A DNA stretch of 64,000 nucleotides from Labyrinthula sp. Ha. Its lineage: Eukaryota; Sar; Bigyra; Labyrinthulida; Labyrinthulaceae. Positions 24,138 through 36,000 of the stretch are shown here, piece after piece. Position numbers and translations under genes: made by a program. The notes beneath the pieces are model-generated. The model did not search any database. It saw nothing but the letters and a program-made list of their open reading frames with translations, and had not been told where the DNA came from. Position 1 is the stretch's first letter. Every line of letters begins with the position of its first letter. The stretch is taken from assembly GCA_015227615.1 (NCBI GenBank), contig JAALGZ010000017.1, forward strand, positions 62,001 through 126,000, written 5' to 3'.

Positions 24138-27100
24138 AACAGGCTAAGAGCCTAAAAGCTCTCCCTTGTTATTTCCGCGGTTTCTTTTTATAATTAATGC
24201 TAAAAGCCTCTTTAAATTGCAAAGATATCACCTTGAGAGATCGAATTATCAAGCAAAACTTATATTATAAGTTAAAATCAATCAGAAGAAGAAAATACTT
24301 TCTAGCTACTCATATGTTCTATTCACCTTGTCAAGTAGCTCTCTCTGGTAAAAAAGAGCAACATGTGGTCTTCCTGGCAAATATTTATCTCCCGAGAAAT
24401 TTTCTCACTCGGGAAACTAGAAAATATGTATTTATGCCTTTATTGTACAATTGTTGTCGTTTGACTTCGTTTTATTTTTTGTATCGCTGGTGCATTACCA
24501 TGTTTAAACTTACATGTTCAAAGATCAAAAATAATACAAAGATGACAAACTTTAAGAATATCAATGACACCCCGAAGCTAGGAAACTCAATGATCATATT
24601 TATAGAATGAAAAGAAAGCATATTAACTTATTTTGGAAAGAAATACCTTTCAATGTTCCTATTGTATGACATACAGCTTTCATTTCTTCTCTCCTACAAC
24701 GTCACCTCTACATTCACTATGATTAAGTTGCTAACTACCAGTTCAATTAAGATTTTATCTTCAGAGGATATGAAAATCTACACCAAACTGTCAAATAAAA
24801 CCCCAATAACCCCTCTTAAACTATCATCTACGTTTTAAACCATTGTTTTTGAGGATATTGACATTCCTTGGTATAATGATGTTGACAAGTTTGTGGACGC
24901 TAAAGTACAATATGCTTCTTATGTGCTGTCTGTAAAACATGCTTTAAGAAGAACCTGATTTCGAGAACTGCCGCACTATATTGATTCCAGTAAAAACATA
25001 TATGAAAGTTTCAATAAGATCTGCAATCAATATGAAAAGGATGTTAATTTTGAAAATTTATCTTCCAGAAGAAAATTAAGAAACATTCAATTACACGACT
25101 TAAATTTATATATATATATATATATTCCTTCAAAAGGCGGTAAGCTGAATTTAGACTATATGGCGGACAAAAAGATGAAGAGTTTGTTAAAGACTTTATC
25201 AGTGGTATTCTTGACAGTTCATTCCACGATCAAAAAGCAATGTTTACTGACAAGAAGCTAGAAGATGTGTTTATCTATTTTCAATCTATTTAAGCAAACC
25301 TGAGTTGAAGAAACAACAGCCATGAAAAACCCAATAATGAAAATTCAAAAACACGTGTCAAAAACACGCGTCAAGAACACGAAAGTAAAACTAATGAAAG
25401 CGAAAAAGAAAAAGAAAGGTCCACCCAAACAGAAATTCTACACGAGAGCCAATACAAGATGATCCACATGTTCTGGATGGGGTCACAAACCCAGCTACTG
25501 TCCCACTTAAGATGCAAGATATTTAAACTGTGATTCAAGTCTACATGTGGTTTTTGATTGCGATATCGAAGCCATCAAAGTAAAGAAGATAAATTTGATC
25601 AAAGAAAACAAGCAAAAGTAGGATACGGAAGACTAAGATACAGCAGAATAAAACGCTACAAAAGGTTCAAATATTTCCTTGTTTCCGCTGACCATAAACA
25701 TCAAACAGTTAAAACCCATTAACGAACAATGCAGTTGCAGATTTGAAATATAGTGCCTATTCATGTTACTGGACTCAGGTGCTACTATAAATGTAACCGG
25801 AAATAAAAAATATGTACTAAATCATGTCCCTGAAAAGAATATACCAGTTACTGGAGCTTTACAACAGAAAACGTTTGATACTGTTTCTGGAAAAACAGAA
25901 GTGACCCTGTTGAACAATGTACCTTTCACCTTATCCAATGTCGTTTATATACCCGAGTTACAAAACAATGAAATTATTGTGTCTGAATCCAAGCTACTAG
26001 ACGAAAACTTCAGCATAGTCGAAGAATCAAAAAGCTGCAAGATACTGAAGAACCAATTCACTTTTGTACATATCTCCAGGAAAGAAGACCATTTCTTTAT
26101 TCATGCTAAACTGAACACAAGGAACAATCTTTCTATATGCAGTTTTTCTCTTTCCGTTGCTGACTTGATGCATTATCGTCTGGGACATATGAATAACGAT
26201 TATTTACGAGCTGAAGGTTTTAAAAGTTTAGGACAACAATTCTATGTTGGATGCCCCGCTGGAAAAACTGTTCAAAGAAACAAAGGAAAAGCAGTTAATT
26301 ATGAAAGATTCAAGTTTTTTCGAGGTACCAAACCATTTGAAAAGTTTCACATAGATACAATGGGTAAATTAAAGCCAAGTTCTTTAGGATTTAAATATCC
26401 CTCCCTCATCGTATGCAACTACTCTAACTTCATTATACCTATACTAGCAAAAACTAAAACAGAAATAGCATCAAAAGTTGTGAAGAAAATAGAAAAGCTG
26501 AGACAAACCTTCAATTTTGAAACAAGATGCATATTTAGCGACCAAGGTTCAGAGTTTCATAAGCTGAATGAATACTGCGAGAAACATGGAATACAACGCG
26601 AGTTCTCATCTACTTATTTCGCTTCGGGAAACGGCAAAGTAGAACGCCAAAACCGCTCTGTCATGACCATGAACCGCACGATTCTTATTCAAGTAAACAT
26701 CAGCATGAAATAGTGGGACTTTGCCTCGCTTCACTCCTGTAGAATATTAAACTCCATGAAAAGAAAATACGAAGTTTCTCCCCATGAACGCGTCTATCAA
26801 AAACCTACCAACTTTGACGAAATTCTGCTATTTGGAGCTCGTGGTTACGGCATTCAACACAAAAAAAAGAAACTAGAAGCCGCCAAGTCCATCGTGTATT
26901 TAGGCAGAGATGAAGAACCAGATATGCATGTCGGTTTGGACTTGGAAACTAGATGAGATAGGAACAATAAGAAGTTCATCAATATGTCCTCAAAACAATT
27001 ATTTGATTCAAAACGAGTTATCTCCACTGCGAAGTTAATAAAATCCAAAGCAGATAGAGAACTATTTTCAGATGACCAAGAAGTATATGAAATTCATTCG

Positions 27101-28842
27101 GATGAATCCAGTGAAGCTTCTGATGAACCAGGGAAGACTGCTCCAAAAGAAAAGTTTGTTTCTTCTTCCATTTCTCATTTCAATTTTTTGGGCAATAGTG
27201 AGATCAGTACCGAAAACATAATTCACGGTAAACGTATACGAAAGCTAAAAATAAAAATCTTCAATTTGAGAACCACCTCAGTTATTGACAAGAATACTGC
27301 TCCTCCCAGAAACTATAATTGTATTGAATCTAGATCAGACGCCGAACACTGGAATACAGCTTATCAAAAAGAGGTTACTTCTCTGGAACAAACAGGACAC
27401 TGCGAAGTTATAGATTGGTCGAAAAAACCGGAACGAGTTATTCCACTGGTTGAAATTTTCAAGGCGAAGCAGTCTCTTCAGCAACAATGGATAGCTAAAG
27501 TTCGTATCTGTGCAAACGATAATACACAACGTTCAATATATTCAACAAACGATTTAAGATTCTATTCTCCTGTTGCTACGGTATTATCAACACGAACCTT
27601 TATTATTCGAGCACTAAATTTTAATATCCCTATTAGACAAGTGAATATATCTTCCGCTTTTATTTATGGTAATCTGGAAAAATAGATATATTTACAGCTC
27701 CCAAAAGAACACAAAGCTAAAGATGGCAACAAGAAAGTTTGGAAATGTCATACATCTATCTACGGTTTGCATCAAACACAGCAGATCTGGTACAAGACGT
27801 TACCAAAAAGTCTAATTAACTTTGGTTTAAAGACACTAGTACATGAGCGCTGTATTTTCATAAATGAGGGAAGAAATTAGGATACAGGTTTTATATTAAT
27901 CGTATTTGTTGACGATATATTATATGCTGGGTGCAACAATATGATCGTAAAGTTAGAGACATTAATGAAGAAAGAATAAAAATTAACATCTACTTTAGCA
28001 GTTGATACTTATATTGGACTCAAATTGGAACAGAACGGTGGCGTTTGTATTGTTAACAACCAGACACATATTCTAAATGGCTGTCTTCAACATGGTATTG
28101 ACTAGTTTCAGAAGAAGATGTACATCCCCATTTCTAGCAACCTAACTGATGATAAGAGTGTGAAACTATATAACCCTAAAGTGTACCAGAAGATAGTTGG
28201 ACTGATCATTTATATTTGTTGCTATTCCAGACCAGATCTTTCCGTTGCAGTACATTTACTTTCAACTAAACTATCGTCTCAAACCTCAAAAACACTTGAA
28301 CAAGTTAGACAAACTTTGTCCTACCTTTATGTTACGAGTCACTATAAGATGAAATACGAGACGTTAAAAGCAGAGAACAATTTAATCCTTCTTGCTGACA
28401 GTTCATTTGGAAACTATGAAGATCGAAAATTTATCTCTGGAAATATTATTTTGTTAAACGAGAATATTCTCAGTTATAGATAAAAAAGGAGCCAATTATT
28501 ACTCTGTCTTCTACTGAAGCCGAGTACTTAGCATTGAGTTAGTCAGTAAAAGAATTGAAAGTTGCTTACAATTTGTTGAGATCGTTGAATGTTGAGTTTA
28601 ATACTTATATTTACTGTGATAACCAGGCTGCTATAAGAATGTTGAAGTATGATGCTGTTGTAGGAAGAAATCGTCACTTGGACATAAAATATCATTTTGC
28701 TAGGAATGAGGTTTCTGCTATGAATGCTAAAGTTCGTTATATATCTACTGTTGAGAATTTGGCAGATGTATTTACTAAAGTGTGTAGAAGAAATATTGTG
28801 AACAGGTTCTGCAGTAACATATTTCGTGAGTAAGGGAAGATG

Positions 28843-28940
28843 TTGTAGCTAGAGTTAGCTATTGAACCAAAGAATGGTACTCCCTAAAATAATAATTAAG
28901 CAGAACAAAATATACAATCTTATTTCTAAGATAAAAAAAG
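28843..28940 (+). repeat. Right copia terminal repeat (very short LTR)
   Basis: It begins TTGTAGCTAGAGTTAG and runs to the TATTC target duplication, directly after the RNase H end. The A-rich last bases do not match the left copy exactly. Confidence 0.85.
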
Positions 28941-28945
28941 TATTC
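28941..28945. repeat. Target-site duplication TATTC, right
   Basis: This is the partner of 24038-24042. The sequence after it resumes the alignment with copy B. Confidence 0.85.
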
Positions 28946-28967
28946 GTACTTTTCTGAAAATAGCTCG

Positions 28968-29090
28968 TCACAGTTCCAATTCTTTACGCACTTTCGTAAA
29001 AAACCTTGCCATATTTCCAACTCTTCTGCATACTTTCTAAGAATACATAATCATAGTTCTAACTCTTCTAAACTTGTCTTTGAAACATAT
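28968..29090. repeat. Degenerate 41-bp tandem repeat, three units, copy A
   Basis: Three 41-nt units follow one another, each built on TCATAGTTCTAACTCTTCT-like sequence followed by a CTTTCTTAGAAA-like second half. The array is also present at 43741-43864, so it predates the duplication. It lies about 570-690 nt upstream of the membrane-protein gene. Confidence 0.7.
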
Positions 29091-29148
29091 TTTGTTATTC
29101 TTTTTCAACTCTTAGGTTACTGGGCGTCAATACTTGTCTATAATGAAC
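29058..29148. promoter_or_regulatory. 91-bp block identical in both copies, upstream of the membrane-protein gene
   Basis: All 91 bases are identical to 43832-43922, while the bases on both sides differ about every ten positions. It overlaps the last tandem-repeat unit and extends to CTGGGCGTCAATACTTG. A TATATAAAAG box conserved in both copies follows at about 29228-29237. It could be a conserved regulatory element or just a small conversion tract. Confidence 0.3.
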
Positions 29149-29660
29149 GTGGTCAATATGGTTCTCATAATATAGTCTACAAACTTGAAGTACGAATCCA
29201 ATTTGTTTTAATCTCGATAATATAATATATATAAAAGAAGTCTTGATATTGAAAAAGAACTTGAATTATATTATACTTTAGTCTCGAAATGAATTAACTT
29301 GTTATAAATAATCATAACAACTTATAAAGAAATTTTTGAAAAAAATAATATAATCTAGTTTTTAGAAGTTTGAAAGAAATGATAGATTTAATAGAATATA
29401 ACTAAAGTTTTAAAGTTTAAGAATAAAGTTTTAGAATAGAGAAATGGAAACAGAAAACCAAAGTTACAACTAGTGTTCAAGTTTTTTCAAGAACGAGAAC
29501 AAGTATTAGTTAAATAGTATTGGAAAGGTATATTTCAATCAGTCTCGAGTTCTTATTAACTGGGAGTAAATAAAACGAATTCAGAAAATATCACAGGACA
29601 AAATTAAATATTTTATCTAGCAAACAATAAGCAGATAAACAATAAGTCAAAGGCATAGTA

Positions 29661-30800
29661 ATGTGTGGTTGGCTTATTGCGTTTTCTTTGCTGATGCAGT
29701 TGTTCCTAGAAGGAAATCTTATTAGAATATCAGCTTTGACTCAAACTAGAGATACACCAGAACTATGGTTTGACATAGATTTTGTTTACAAAAGAACTAA
29801 GTTTCTTCCTTACAGGAAATGTTCACCATATGAAGAACCTTTATTAATAGAAAACTTTATTCACCCCGCTTCAACTAAATTTATAAATTTTGTCCTACTT
29901 TATGAAAGAGAAAGTTCACGAAATATCTCAAGAAGTATTGAAAGAGAAAATATTATAAATACTGAATTTACAAACTGTAAAGAGTATTTGGAAACTATGA
30001 AATTAAGTTTGGACTCATATTATTCAACAATATTACAAGAAGTTTCCCTTGTAGTAGAAACAATACCCTTTGCATCAACACAAAGCAAAGAGTTATTAAG
30101 TTCAAGTGCTTGTTTAGAAAACCAAACTTCGATAGATTGTATTTTACTTCATACATTTTCTACACTTAACTCAACTTTCTTCATACAGTCAGAAATAGAA
30201 AAAAATATACCTTTGAACTATTCCAAGAACTTAAAACTTATTGAAGATGTTTGTGCAGGAACAGAATCTTCTACTATACTTCAGCAAGTTGACGAGGTGG
30301 CAAACATACTTAATCTTGGTGGGATTCATTTTTTATATTTCTTGCTGCTAATTTTTGTACTTTGGATATTTTGCTTCTGCAGTATGTATGGGTTCCTTAG
30401 TATGTTTTACTATTGCTGTGCTGAGAATGATAACTACCGTCATAAAGATGAAGGTGGATGTATTAATGTATTAGTTTTCTTTGAACTGACTGGTTGCATA
30501 TCACCACCTTTCGTAGTACTTCCTTACGTGAAATATGCTCTCTTGAAACTTAGAGCACTTATTGAACATATAAATACTTACAAGATAAGTAATGTTGAGA
30601 TATCACTGAATATTGGAAACGAAATAAAAAACTCCGAGAGCGATCTTCGTGGATTTTTCATTTGGATTGGAATGAACTTACTATTCTTATTCTTATGTTT
30701 CCACTCTTTTGCTTTAAAAACGCATTATTATTCAAAATGGTATAATAAATATGTTCAGTTTGGTTTATTCAAGAATAAAGAATATTACAAAGTAAGTTAG
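29661..30800 (+). CDS. Lineage-specific secreted/multi-pass membrane protein, paralog A
   Basis: The open frame encodes 379 aa. It starts with a hydrophobic signal-like segment (residues 4-17). A polar ectodomain-like part follows (about 20-220), with five cysteines (54, 106, 151, 160, 198) and several N-glycosylation sites (for example NIS, NST, NYS). Then come hydrophobic segments near 222-242, 266-293 and 331-350. I recognise no family. Its paralog at 44454-45596 keeps the same frame with only in-frame length changes, which argues that both are or were real genes. Residues about 60-222 are almost the same in both, while the N-terminus, the first membrane region and the third membrane region differ strongly. 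The final codons GTA AGT TAG lie in a good 5' splice site, so the true C-terminus may be different (see 30792-30828). Confidence 0.8.
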   Translation: MCGWLIAFSLLMQLFLEGNLIRISALTQTRDTPELWFDIDFVYKRTKFLPYRKCSPYEEPLLIENFIHPASTKFINFVLLYERESSRNISRSIERENIINTEFTNCKEYLETMKLSLDSYYSTILQEVSLVVETIPFASTQSKELLSSSACLENQTSIDCILLHTFSTLNSTFFIQSEIEKNIPLNYSKNLKLIEDVCAGTESSTILQQVDEVANILNLGGIHFLYFLLLIFVLWIFCFCSMYGFLSMFYYCCAENDNYRHKDEGGCINVLVFFELTGCISPPFVVLPYVKYALLKLRALIEHINTYKISNVEISLNIGNEIKNSESDLRGFFIWIGMNLLFLFLCFHSFALKTHYYSKWYNKYVQFGLFKNKEYYKVS

Positions 30801-30828
30801 CTAAGAATTAACTTTTAATTTTTCAGAG
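30792..30828 (+). other. Candidate 35- or 37-nt intron at the 3' end of paralog A
   Basis: GTAAGT, a GAATTAACT branch-like site, a T-rich tract and CAG (30826) or CAGAG (30828) all fall within 37 nt and contain the apparent stop codon. With the 37-nt version the frame continues for 27 more codons (KAYEKFGTMKK...) to TAG at 30910-30912. Copy B keeps GTAAG...TAG with 37 nt (45588-45624). The size matches the RFC1 introns in this window. Confidence 0.45.
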
Positions 30829-31130
30829 AAAGCTTATGAAAAGTTTGGCACGATGAAGAAACTTTTCTTTGAACATATTCTGGAAATTATATTTGTGAAG
30901 AAAAAAAAATAGTTAATATTCTTTCTCCGAACCAAAATTAATAAATATTGCACCAACAAACTTTCCTTCTCCTTTTTTTCATAGTTTTCTTATCACTTGG
31001 AGAACATAACAAAATCATCGGTACTCATGCAAATACAATTGATACAATGAATAAAATCAACCCACCAGAATTGAGTTGGTTCATCAAGTTAAATATAAAA
31101 GATTTAGTTGTAGAGAAAAGTTTTATCTAA
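30829..31130 (+). other. Conserved downstream coding-like region, copy A
   Basis: The stretch encodes FFEHILEIIF and, in another frame about 100 nt later, EHNKIIGTHANTIDTMNKI. Both peptides are also encoded in copy B, where they lie in one frame. In copy A the two parts are not in the same frame, so either an intron lies between them or this copy has decayed. Confidence 0.35.
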
Positions 31131-32146
31131 ATCATTTGGATAAACAACTACCTCGAATAGAAGAAAGATTTGTCGTGGAGAAACTTCTAAACCCAGTCGA
31201 ATTCTGTGACTTGTGCGTATGAAGGATAGACGAATAGGGGCCCGCTGATAACAAGATAGGTATTTAGTTTTCTTATTATCGAAAAATATTGTTCAATATG
31301 TTCATTGATAAAATTTAATGGATTTCTTCTTTGTCTTTGATTGGACTTGTTTTCATCTTCTCCAGGATTCGAAGAAACGTAGAAACAAAAGAAAATACTC
31401 CGATAAGTTCCGATAAGTTCTGGTAAGGAATGTTTGTCTTAGAATCAGTCAAAATTATTAATCGGATATTTTATCGAATTCCATAAAGTTCTGTCCCAGC
31501 ATTTTCTATCATAAACAAACATAATACTCAAACAGGACGATAAAAAAAACTCATTTTATGCTCTAAAGAATTATTTAAAAAGACCAGCTATCTTCATCTA
31601 TAATTTTTCCTGAGGTATGCAACCCTTTCAAACGTTTTTCTCTCAATGAAGAACACCCGAAAAAGTGTACATTCTTCTAGTAGATCGGTTTGGAATTCTT
31701 GTGCGTCAAACCGTAAACCTTGGCACCTTTGAATAACTGATATGAACTTAATCGTATGATCTCTTTTTTTGCTGTAGTATTGGATTGTAACGATGACTCT
31801 TATGTTCATTGTTACTTGACAAATCATAACTCATCTTTCAACCAAAAGAATACTTTATTAAGATACTAATCAATCTATGCTTATATCGATACACTAGACA
31901 ACCCTTCCACTTCAAGTTAACAAAGGACAAATATTCGACACTGTAGAATAACGCTTGGCAAAAAACTCAGCAAATAAAAGCTATTTCTTAAGCAAGTTAT
32001 GGATCTTTACAGTTTCCTACTTTACTTTTTGGGTTAGATGAACAATAGAAATATAAAGTTTTAAACCAGGGACATATTACATTCTTCAAATTGGTCTTTA
32101 TTCTCTAAGTAAACACTGTTAATATTTTTTCTTTTCTGAAATATAA

Positions 32147-32401
32147 AAGGACAATAAAAATAACAGAATAATTTCTAAAAATGAAATTAATATTTTCTAC
32201 AAAGCTTTTGATGCTTTAGGTGCAGATACTGTTGAAGTTTCTAATCTATATACAAAGAAAAAGTTGAAGAAAACAACGTTAGTTTTAAACACTGTGGCAG
32301 TATTAAGAGCAGCCTCCGCTAAGCTCAGTTTGGCTCCAATTAAAGCAATTCACTTAGCGGAGGCCCTCTTGTTGGGGAGAAACATTAGCTTACCTCGATA
32401 A
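32147..32401 (+). other. 84-codon open stretch without ATG, coding-like
   Basis: The frame is open from just after a TAA to TAA at 32399-32401 and has no ATG. Its second half is Ala/Leu-rich (VAVLRAASAKLSLAPIKAIH) and noticeably GC-richer than its surroundings. It looks like the last exon or a relic of a gene, and I do not recognise the family. The hairpin at 32312-32364 lies within it. Confidence 0.35.
32312..32364. repeat. GC-rich 12-bp hairpin
   Basis: GCCTCCGCTAAG and its exact complement CTTAGCGGAGGC are separated by 29 nt. The loop contains a smaller TTGG-CT-CCAA pairing. Such a GC-rich perfect stem is rare in this A+T-rich window. Confidence 0.8.
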
Positions 32402-32769
32402 GAGACTTCAAAGTACCCGTCTTCTATAAATCGAACTACTATTATGAAACAATTTCAACAAGGTGTTTTTCCCTCTTTATATATCATTTTGGCACTGGAA
32501 GGGTGGCAAATAATATTGGAAAAGTCAACTCGAGAATAAATGTTGACGATCACCACTTATAGCGCCTATGGGAATTAGTATGGGACTCTATTCATGTTCT
32601 TCTAAGTAAAGAAGTCTATATAGAATTATTGTTAGATGTTTTTATATTTTTTATTAACAGTTAGAGTTTACTTTTTCAGCAATACATAAAAACAAATAAT
32701 AAGCTAACTTTCTGTCTTGTACACCAGATACCAGTCTTTCTCAGAGCAGGCCCTTACTACCTTCATATG

Positions 32770-35700
32770 CAACTAACAAATACTCGAAAACTGCTCCTTT
32801 CGCACTATTTTACATATTTTATCTTGCTCTTCTTCTAGATTGGTAAAACAGTTCTTGCCATTTTTAAAAAGCACTTTTCTGACTACAGCTTTTGTCAATA
32901 CATCTGCGTCATTTTCTTTAGTGCTCACGTACTTAATATTCCATTTGTCTTGCTGAAATATCCGCTTCGAGAAAAGATATTCTATTTCCAACAACTTTAT
33001 CCCCGATTAACTTTCTTTAATTTCCATCATCTTACAAGTGCCTTTATTATCCGATCTTATAACTCAATAATTAAACTTGATTCTCATAAATCTGAAATTA
33101 ATTTATAACCAGTTGATTTGCTTTATCATTATAGCACATGCTACTATTTCCGATTCAGTAAAAGAGGTTGCTACCATCTTCAGCTTCTTCATTTTATATA
33201 CTAAATCTACATTTTTTCACTTCAAAATAAATCCAGGCATAGATGTTTTAATGGACGCATGAGATGTGTCACAAGAAACCTCAAAGTTTAAAACTTCTGC
33301 TATTTTCTCATAATTCATTTCATATCTTTTGATTTTAAGTAAGTATCCAACAACGCTTTTCGCAGCTTTAAGCTGAGTCATATTGGGCTTGCTACAGCAT
33401 TGGACAAGTATATTTGTTTGAAACACTACACCTAGGCGAAAACTCTAAAAACAAATATGAATGAACACACTATTGATTGATACTTCTTTTTGAATTCCAA
33501 TAATTTACTTCGACCCGTTTTGATAATTTAATAATTAACCACGTGTGGGATATTTTTTATCTCGTCTTTTTCTATTTCAATAACATCAACTAATTCTAAA
33601 ATATAGTTTTCTGCTGTTAAATGTATTTCCTTTTCTTTATCTCTTATCTCGAAACCCACATAATTATTCACTTGAAAAGTATCATTAACACCATACACTT
33701 CTTTTAATTTTATAAGAATCCAGTTTAGCTGTACGTCGTCCTATGATGTAAACAACATGTCGTCCATATCTAGATGTACTATTTTCCTTAAGGAAAAAAC
33801 ATAGTATTTTCCTTTATGTTTACTTTAAACTGCAACTTCTTCATCGTGTTCGCTGCTTTTAGACCGATGCAGTGAAGATTTTTTAACCAAACAGTTCTAT
33901 TGATGATTCCCAAACAAAACATGGGTGAAAATTTTGTAACTTTTGTGCCAGTTCCTAATGACATACCTTATCGAAAGTAGCAACGAGAAAAGCATTCTCA
34001 ACATTCACTTGCATTCATTTTATATTCTCAGATGCAACAACAAAAATAAGCATATGCATTAACTTTAGTCTTGCTGCTGGTGAATAAAATTTAAGATAAT
34101 AATTTTACATATTACCATCAGCAACAAACTGGCACTTAAAAATCTGCTGTTTGGATATAATATATGTTTTCTTGGAATACTCCTCCATGATTGGTATTAT
34201 ATCTTGCTCTGAGGTATCTGATTTTTTAACCAGTTCCATCTTTCCAATATCTATTAATTTATTCAGCACCTTATCACCGGCTTGATACCATGTTTCTGCT
34301 TGCGGATGGTATTTGATTTGAATATATAATTTTGGAATAGAGTTATCCTTTAAAACCATTGCTGCTGCGAAATTCATTAATTTGGTTACAGAAATAAAAG
34401 AGTAACATCCTCAAACATAGACTTCGTGTCATTAGGAAGAACTTCAGCATCATTGAGTCTCTCAAGAGCTTTGATAGTTCTTGTTGAGTATCTTAAAAAA
34501 CCTCATGTTAGAACAAGGTTTCTTCATTTGAACTCAGGTTATTTTGGTCGTTTTTCTCTTCGTTTTCTGTCGTTTCTTCAATAATACTATCACTATTCTC
34601 GTTCAGCGCTGGTTCAGGACAATGAGAAATGATATTTTCAGTACTAATATTATCATTGAAAATAGTTTTCCCTTCTTTAACTGTATTTCACTTTGATATC
34701 TTGAAATTCATGGTTTTTGCCAATTGCGTTTCTTCTTTGTCAATAATTAGTCCTTCATCAGGCAGATAATTATATTCATAAAAAAATCTGCCAACAATTT
34801 CGTATCTATCTTTAAACGAGCCTCTTTGAAGTAAGTAAAAAGTGCCCTGAGACAATGTATTTTGTTTTACTTCGGTTTCTTTTGAAGATAGTATAAAGCA
34901 CCGATGTAAATCTCGGTTCTTCTGTAACTTTAATTTAAAAAAATGAATAATATTCAGAGAAATACTAATAAAGCTTTTCATCCAACATACTAGGATTTAT
35001 CAATGACTGGTTATTTTCAAAACAAGCTGGTTACTCAGTTCTACAATAACATTGTGCTCAGATGCATGAGCAGCTGAAACTGTAGATATAATACCTTTTC
35101 ATTCACAAGACTGGATTCTTCTACTATTATATAACTCCCTATCTTAGTTGCTACACATTCTTTTTATTTTAGTGTTAGTCTGTATTTCAAGCTTCCGTAA
35201 GAACTCAATCAGTTTTTCAGCAATATAAGTTTTTTGATATAACAGTAGATACATCGATGTTTCATATTAACGTCGGAAATTAGAATGAATCTATGGTTTC
35301 CAGTTCTATCTGTGGTCAAAACTTCCACATAATCAAGCGAAAAAATCCTAGTTCTGTTTTGAATCTAACTTTTCCTTTCCTAAAAATAGCCACCTTTTTT
35401 GTATCTGATAATAAAAAATCTTACATGTAAAATTTTTAAATGCATCAAATGATAGTTCTATTCCATAATGTTCTAAAATCAGCTTAAAAGTGTCAATATC
35501 CTTTTGGCATAAGTTATTAAGCTAGTATTCAGCTTTCGTAAATTTTACATTCAATTGTGCAATGACAGGTTGTTCCGGTTGTGGTTTTCCTGTTTGATCA
35601 TAATCTTTAATGAAATCTCCTATTTTGGTTTACACTTAAATGCATACAAGTAATTTGTATTCTTCTTCACTTCATATAATAGCACATTATTCCTAATTTT

Positions 35701-36000
35701 AGAGATAATATCATATTTTGCATTTAAAGACATCCATTTATTCACAAGTGTGGCCATAGAAACTAAGAATATGTTTAGATCTTCAAAAATAACCACATGC
35801 TCTAATATAATTCTCTGATTATTTTCCAGTATAGCATCAAAAATTTTTTCTTATTCGTTTCACAAGTTTTCCTCTAGCTGAGCTAATTTCTAGAATTCTA
35901 AAGTATTTCAATATTTTTCATATGGCATAAAAATTTTTACCAGAAGCATCGAAACTTGCTTCACCGTTGTTGAAATAAGTTACTTTTGGTTTGTAAATAT
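32770..36000 (-). mobile_element. Antisense Ty1/copia fossil in the spacer
   Basis: Read on the minus strand from right to left, the parts are: an integrase-like region (about 34980-35480, with DYVEVLTTDRTGNHRF), the integrase C-terminal/linker region (about 34690-34980), the reverse transcriptase start (34105-34377, with VLNKLIDIGKMELV), a DMDDMLFT catalytic block (about 33745-33770), and RNase H (about 32780-33430, ending YVSTKENDADVLTKAV). It is the same superfamily as the element in copy A, but the matching peptides differ strongly, so it is another lineage. It is broken, with many interruptions, and I find no terminal repeats. It looks clearly older than the copy A insertion. Confidence 0.8.

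Larger units (their letters stand above)
24043..28940 (+). mobile_element. Ty1/copia LTR retrotransposon fossil inserted in copy A
   Basis: This is a 4.9-kb element with terminal repeats and a 5-bp target duplication. Parts in order are: gag-like region (about 24550-25400), a CCHC-like zinc knuckle (about 25450-25520), protease with LLDSGATINV (about 25763), GAG-pre-integrase HYRLGHM and integrase core with HIDTMG, FSDQGSEF and NGKVERQNR (about 26160-26700), reverse transcriptase with FVDDILYAG (about 27300-28000), and RNase H with CDNQAAIRML, RHLDIKYHF and NLADVFTK (about 28200-28830). This PR-INT-RT-RH order defines copia. The coding region is broken, with roughly half a dozen or more interruptions, so the element is a fossil. 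The terminal repeats differ at about five of 94 positions, which suggests moderate age. The insertion is younger than the duplication. Confidence 0.95.
16757..31353. repeat. Segmental duplication, copy A (direct repeat of 36430-46153)
   Basis: From about 16757 the sequence aligns with 36430 onward in the same orientation, and the match continues to about 31353/46153. Beyond both ends similarity stops at once. Without the copia insertion, copy A is about 9.7 kb, the same as copy B. Over 17668-21983 the offset to copy B is a constant 19672, so the two align there with no net insertion or deletion. The unit contains one clear gene (29661-30800) near its right end. The rest is A+T-rich DNA with no recognisable gene. 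No terminal inverted repeats are visible, so it looks like a segmental duplication and not a transposon. Confidence 0.95.
31354..32760. other. Left part of the spacer between the duplicated units
   Basis: A minus-strand ATG frame at 31594-31827 (77 aa) has a GC-richer coding-like middle (QRCQGLRFDAQEFQTDLLEE) but no family match. The plus-strand open stretch at 32147-32401 is listed separately. Otherwise nothing is recognisable. Confidence 0.4.

Noticed and set aside
24197-24610. 137-codon ORF as a separate host gene
   Set aside because: It lies inside the copia element between the left terminal repeat and gag, and has no family match.
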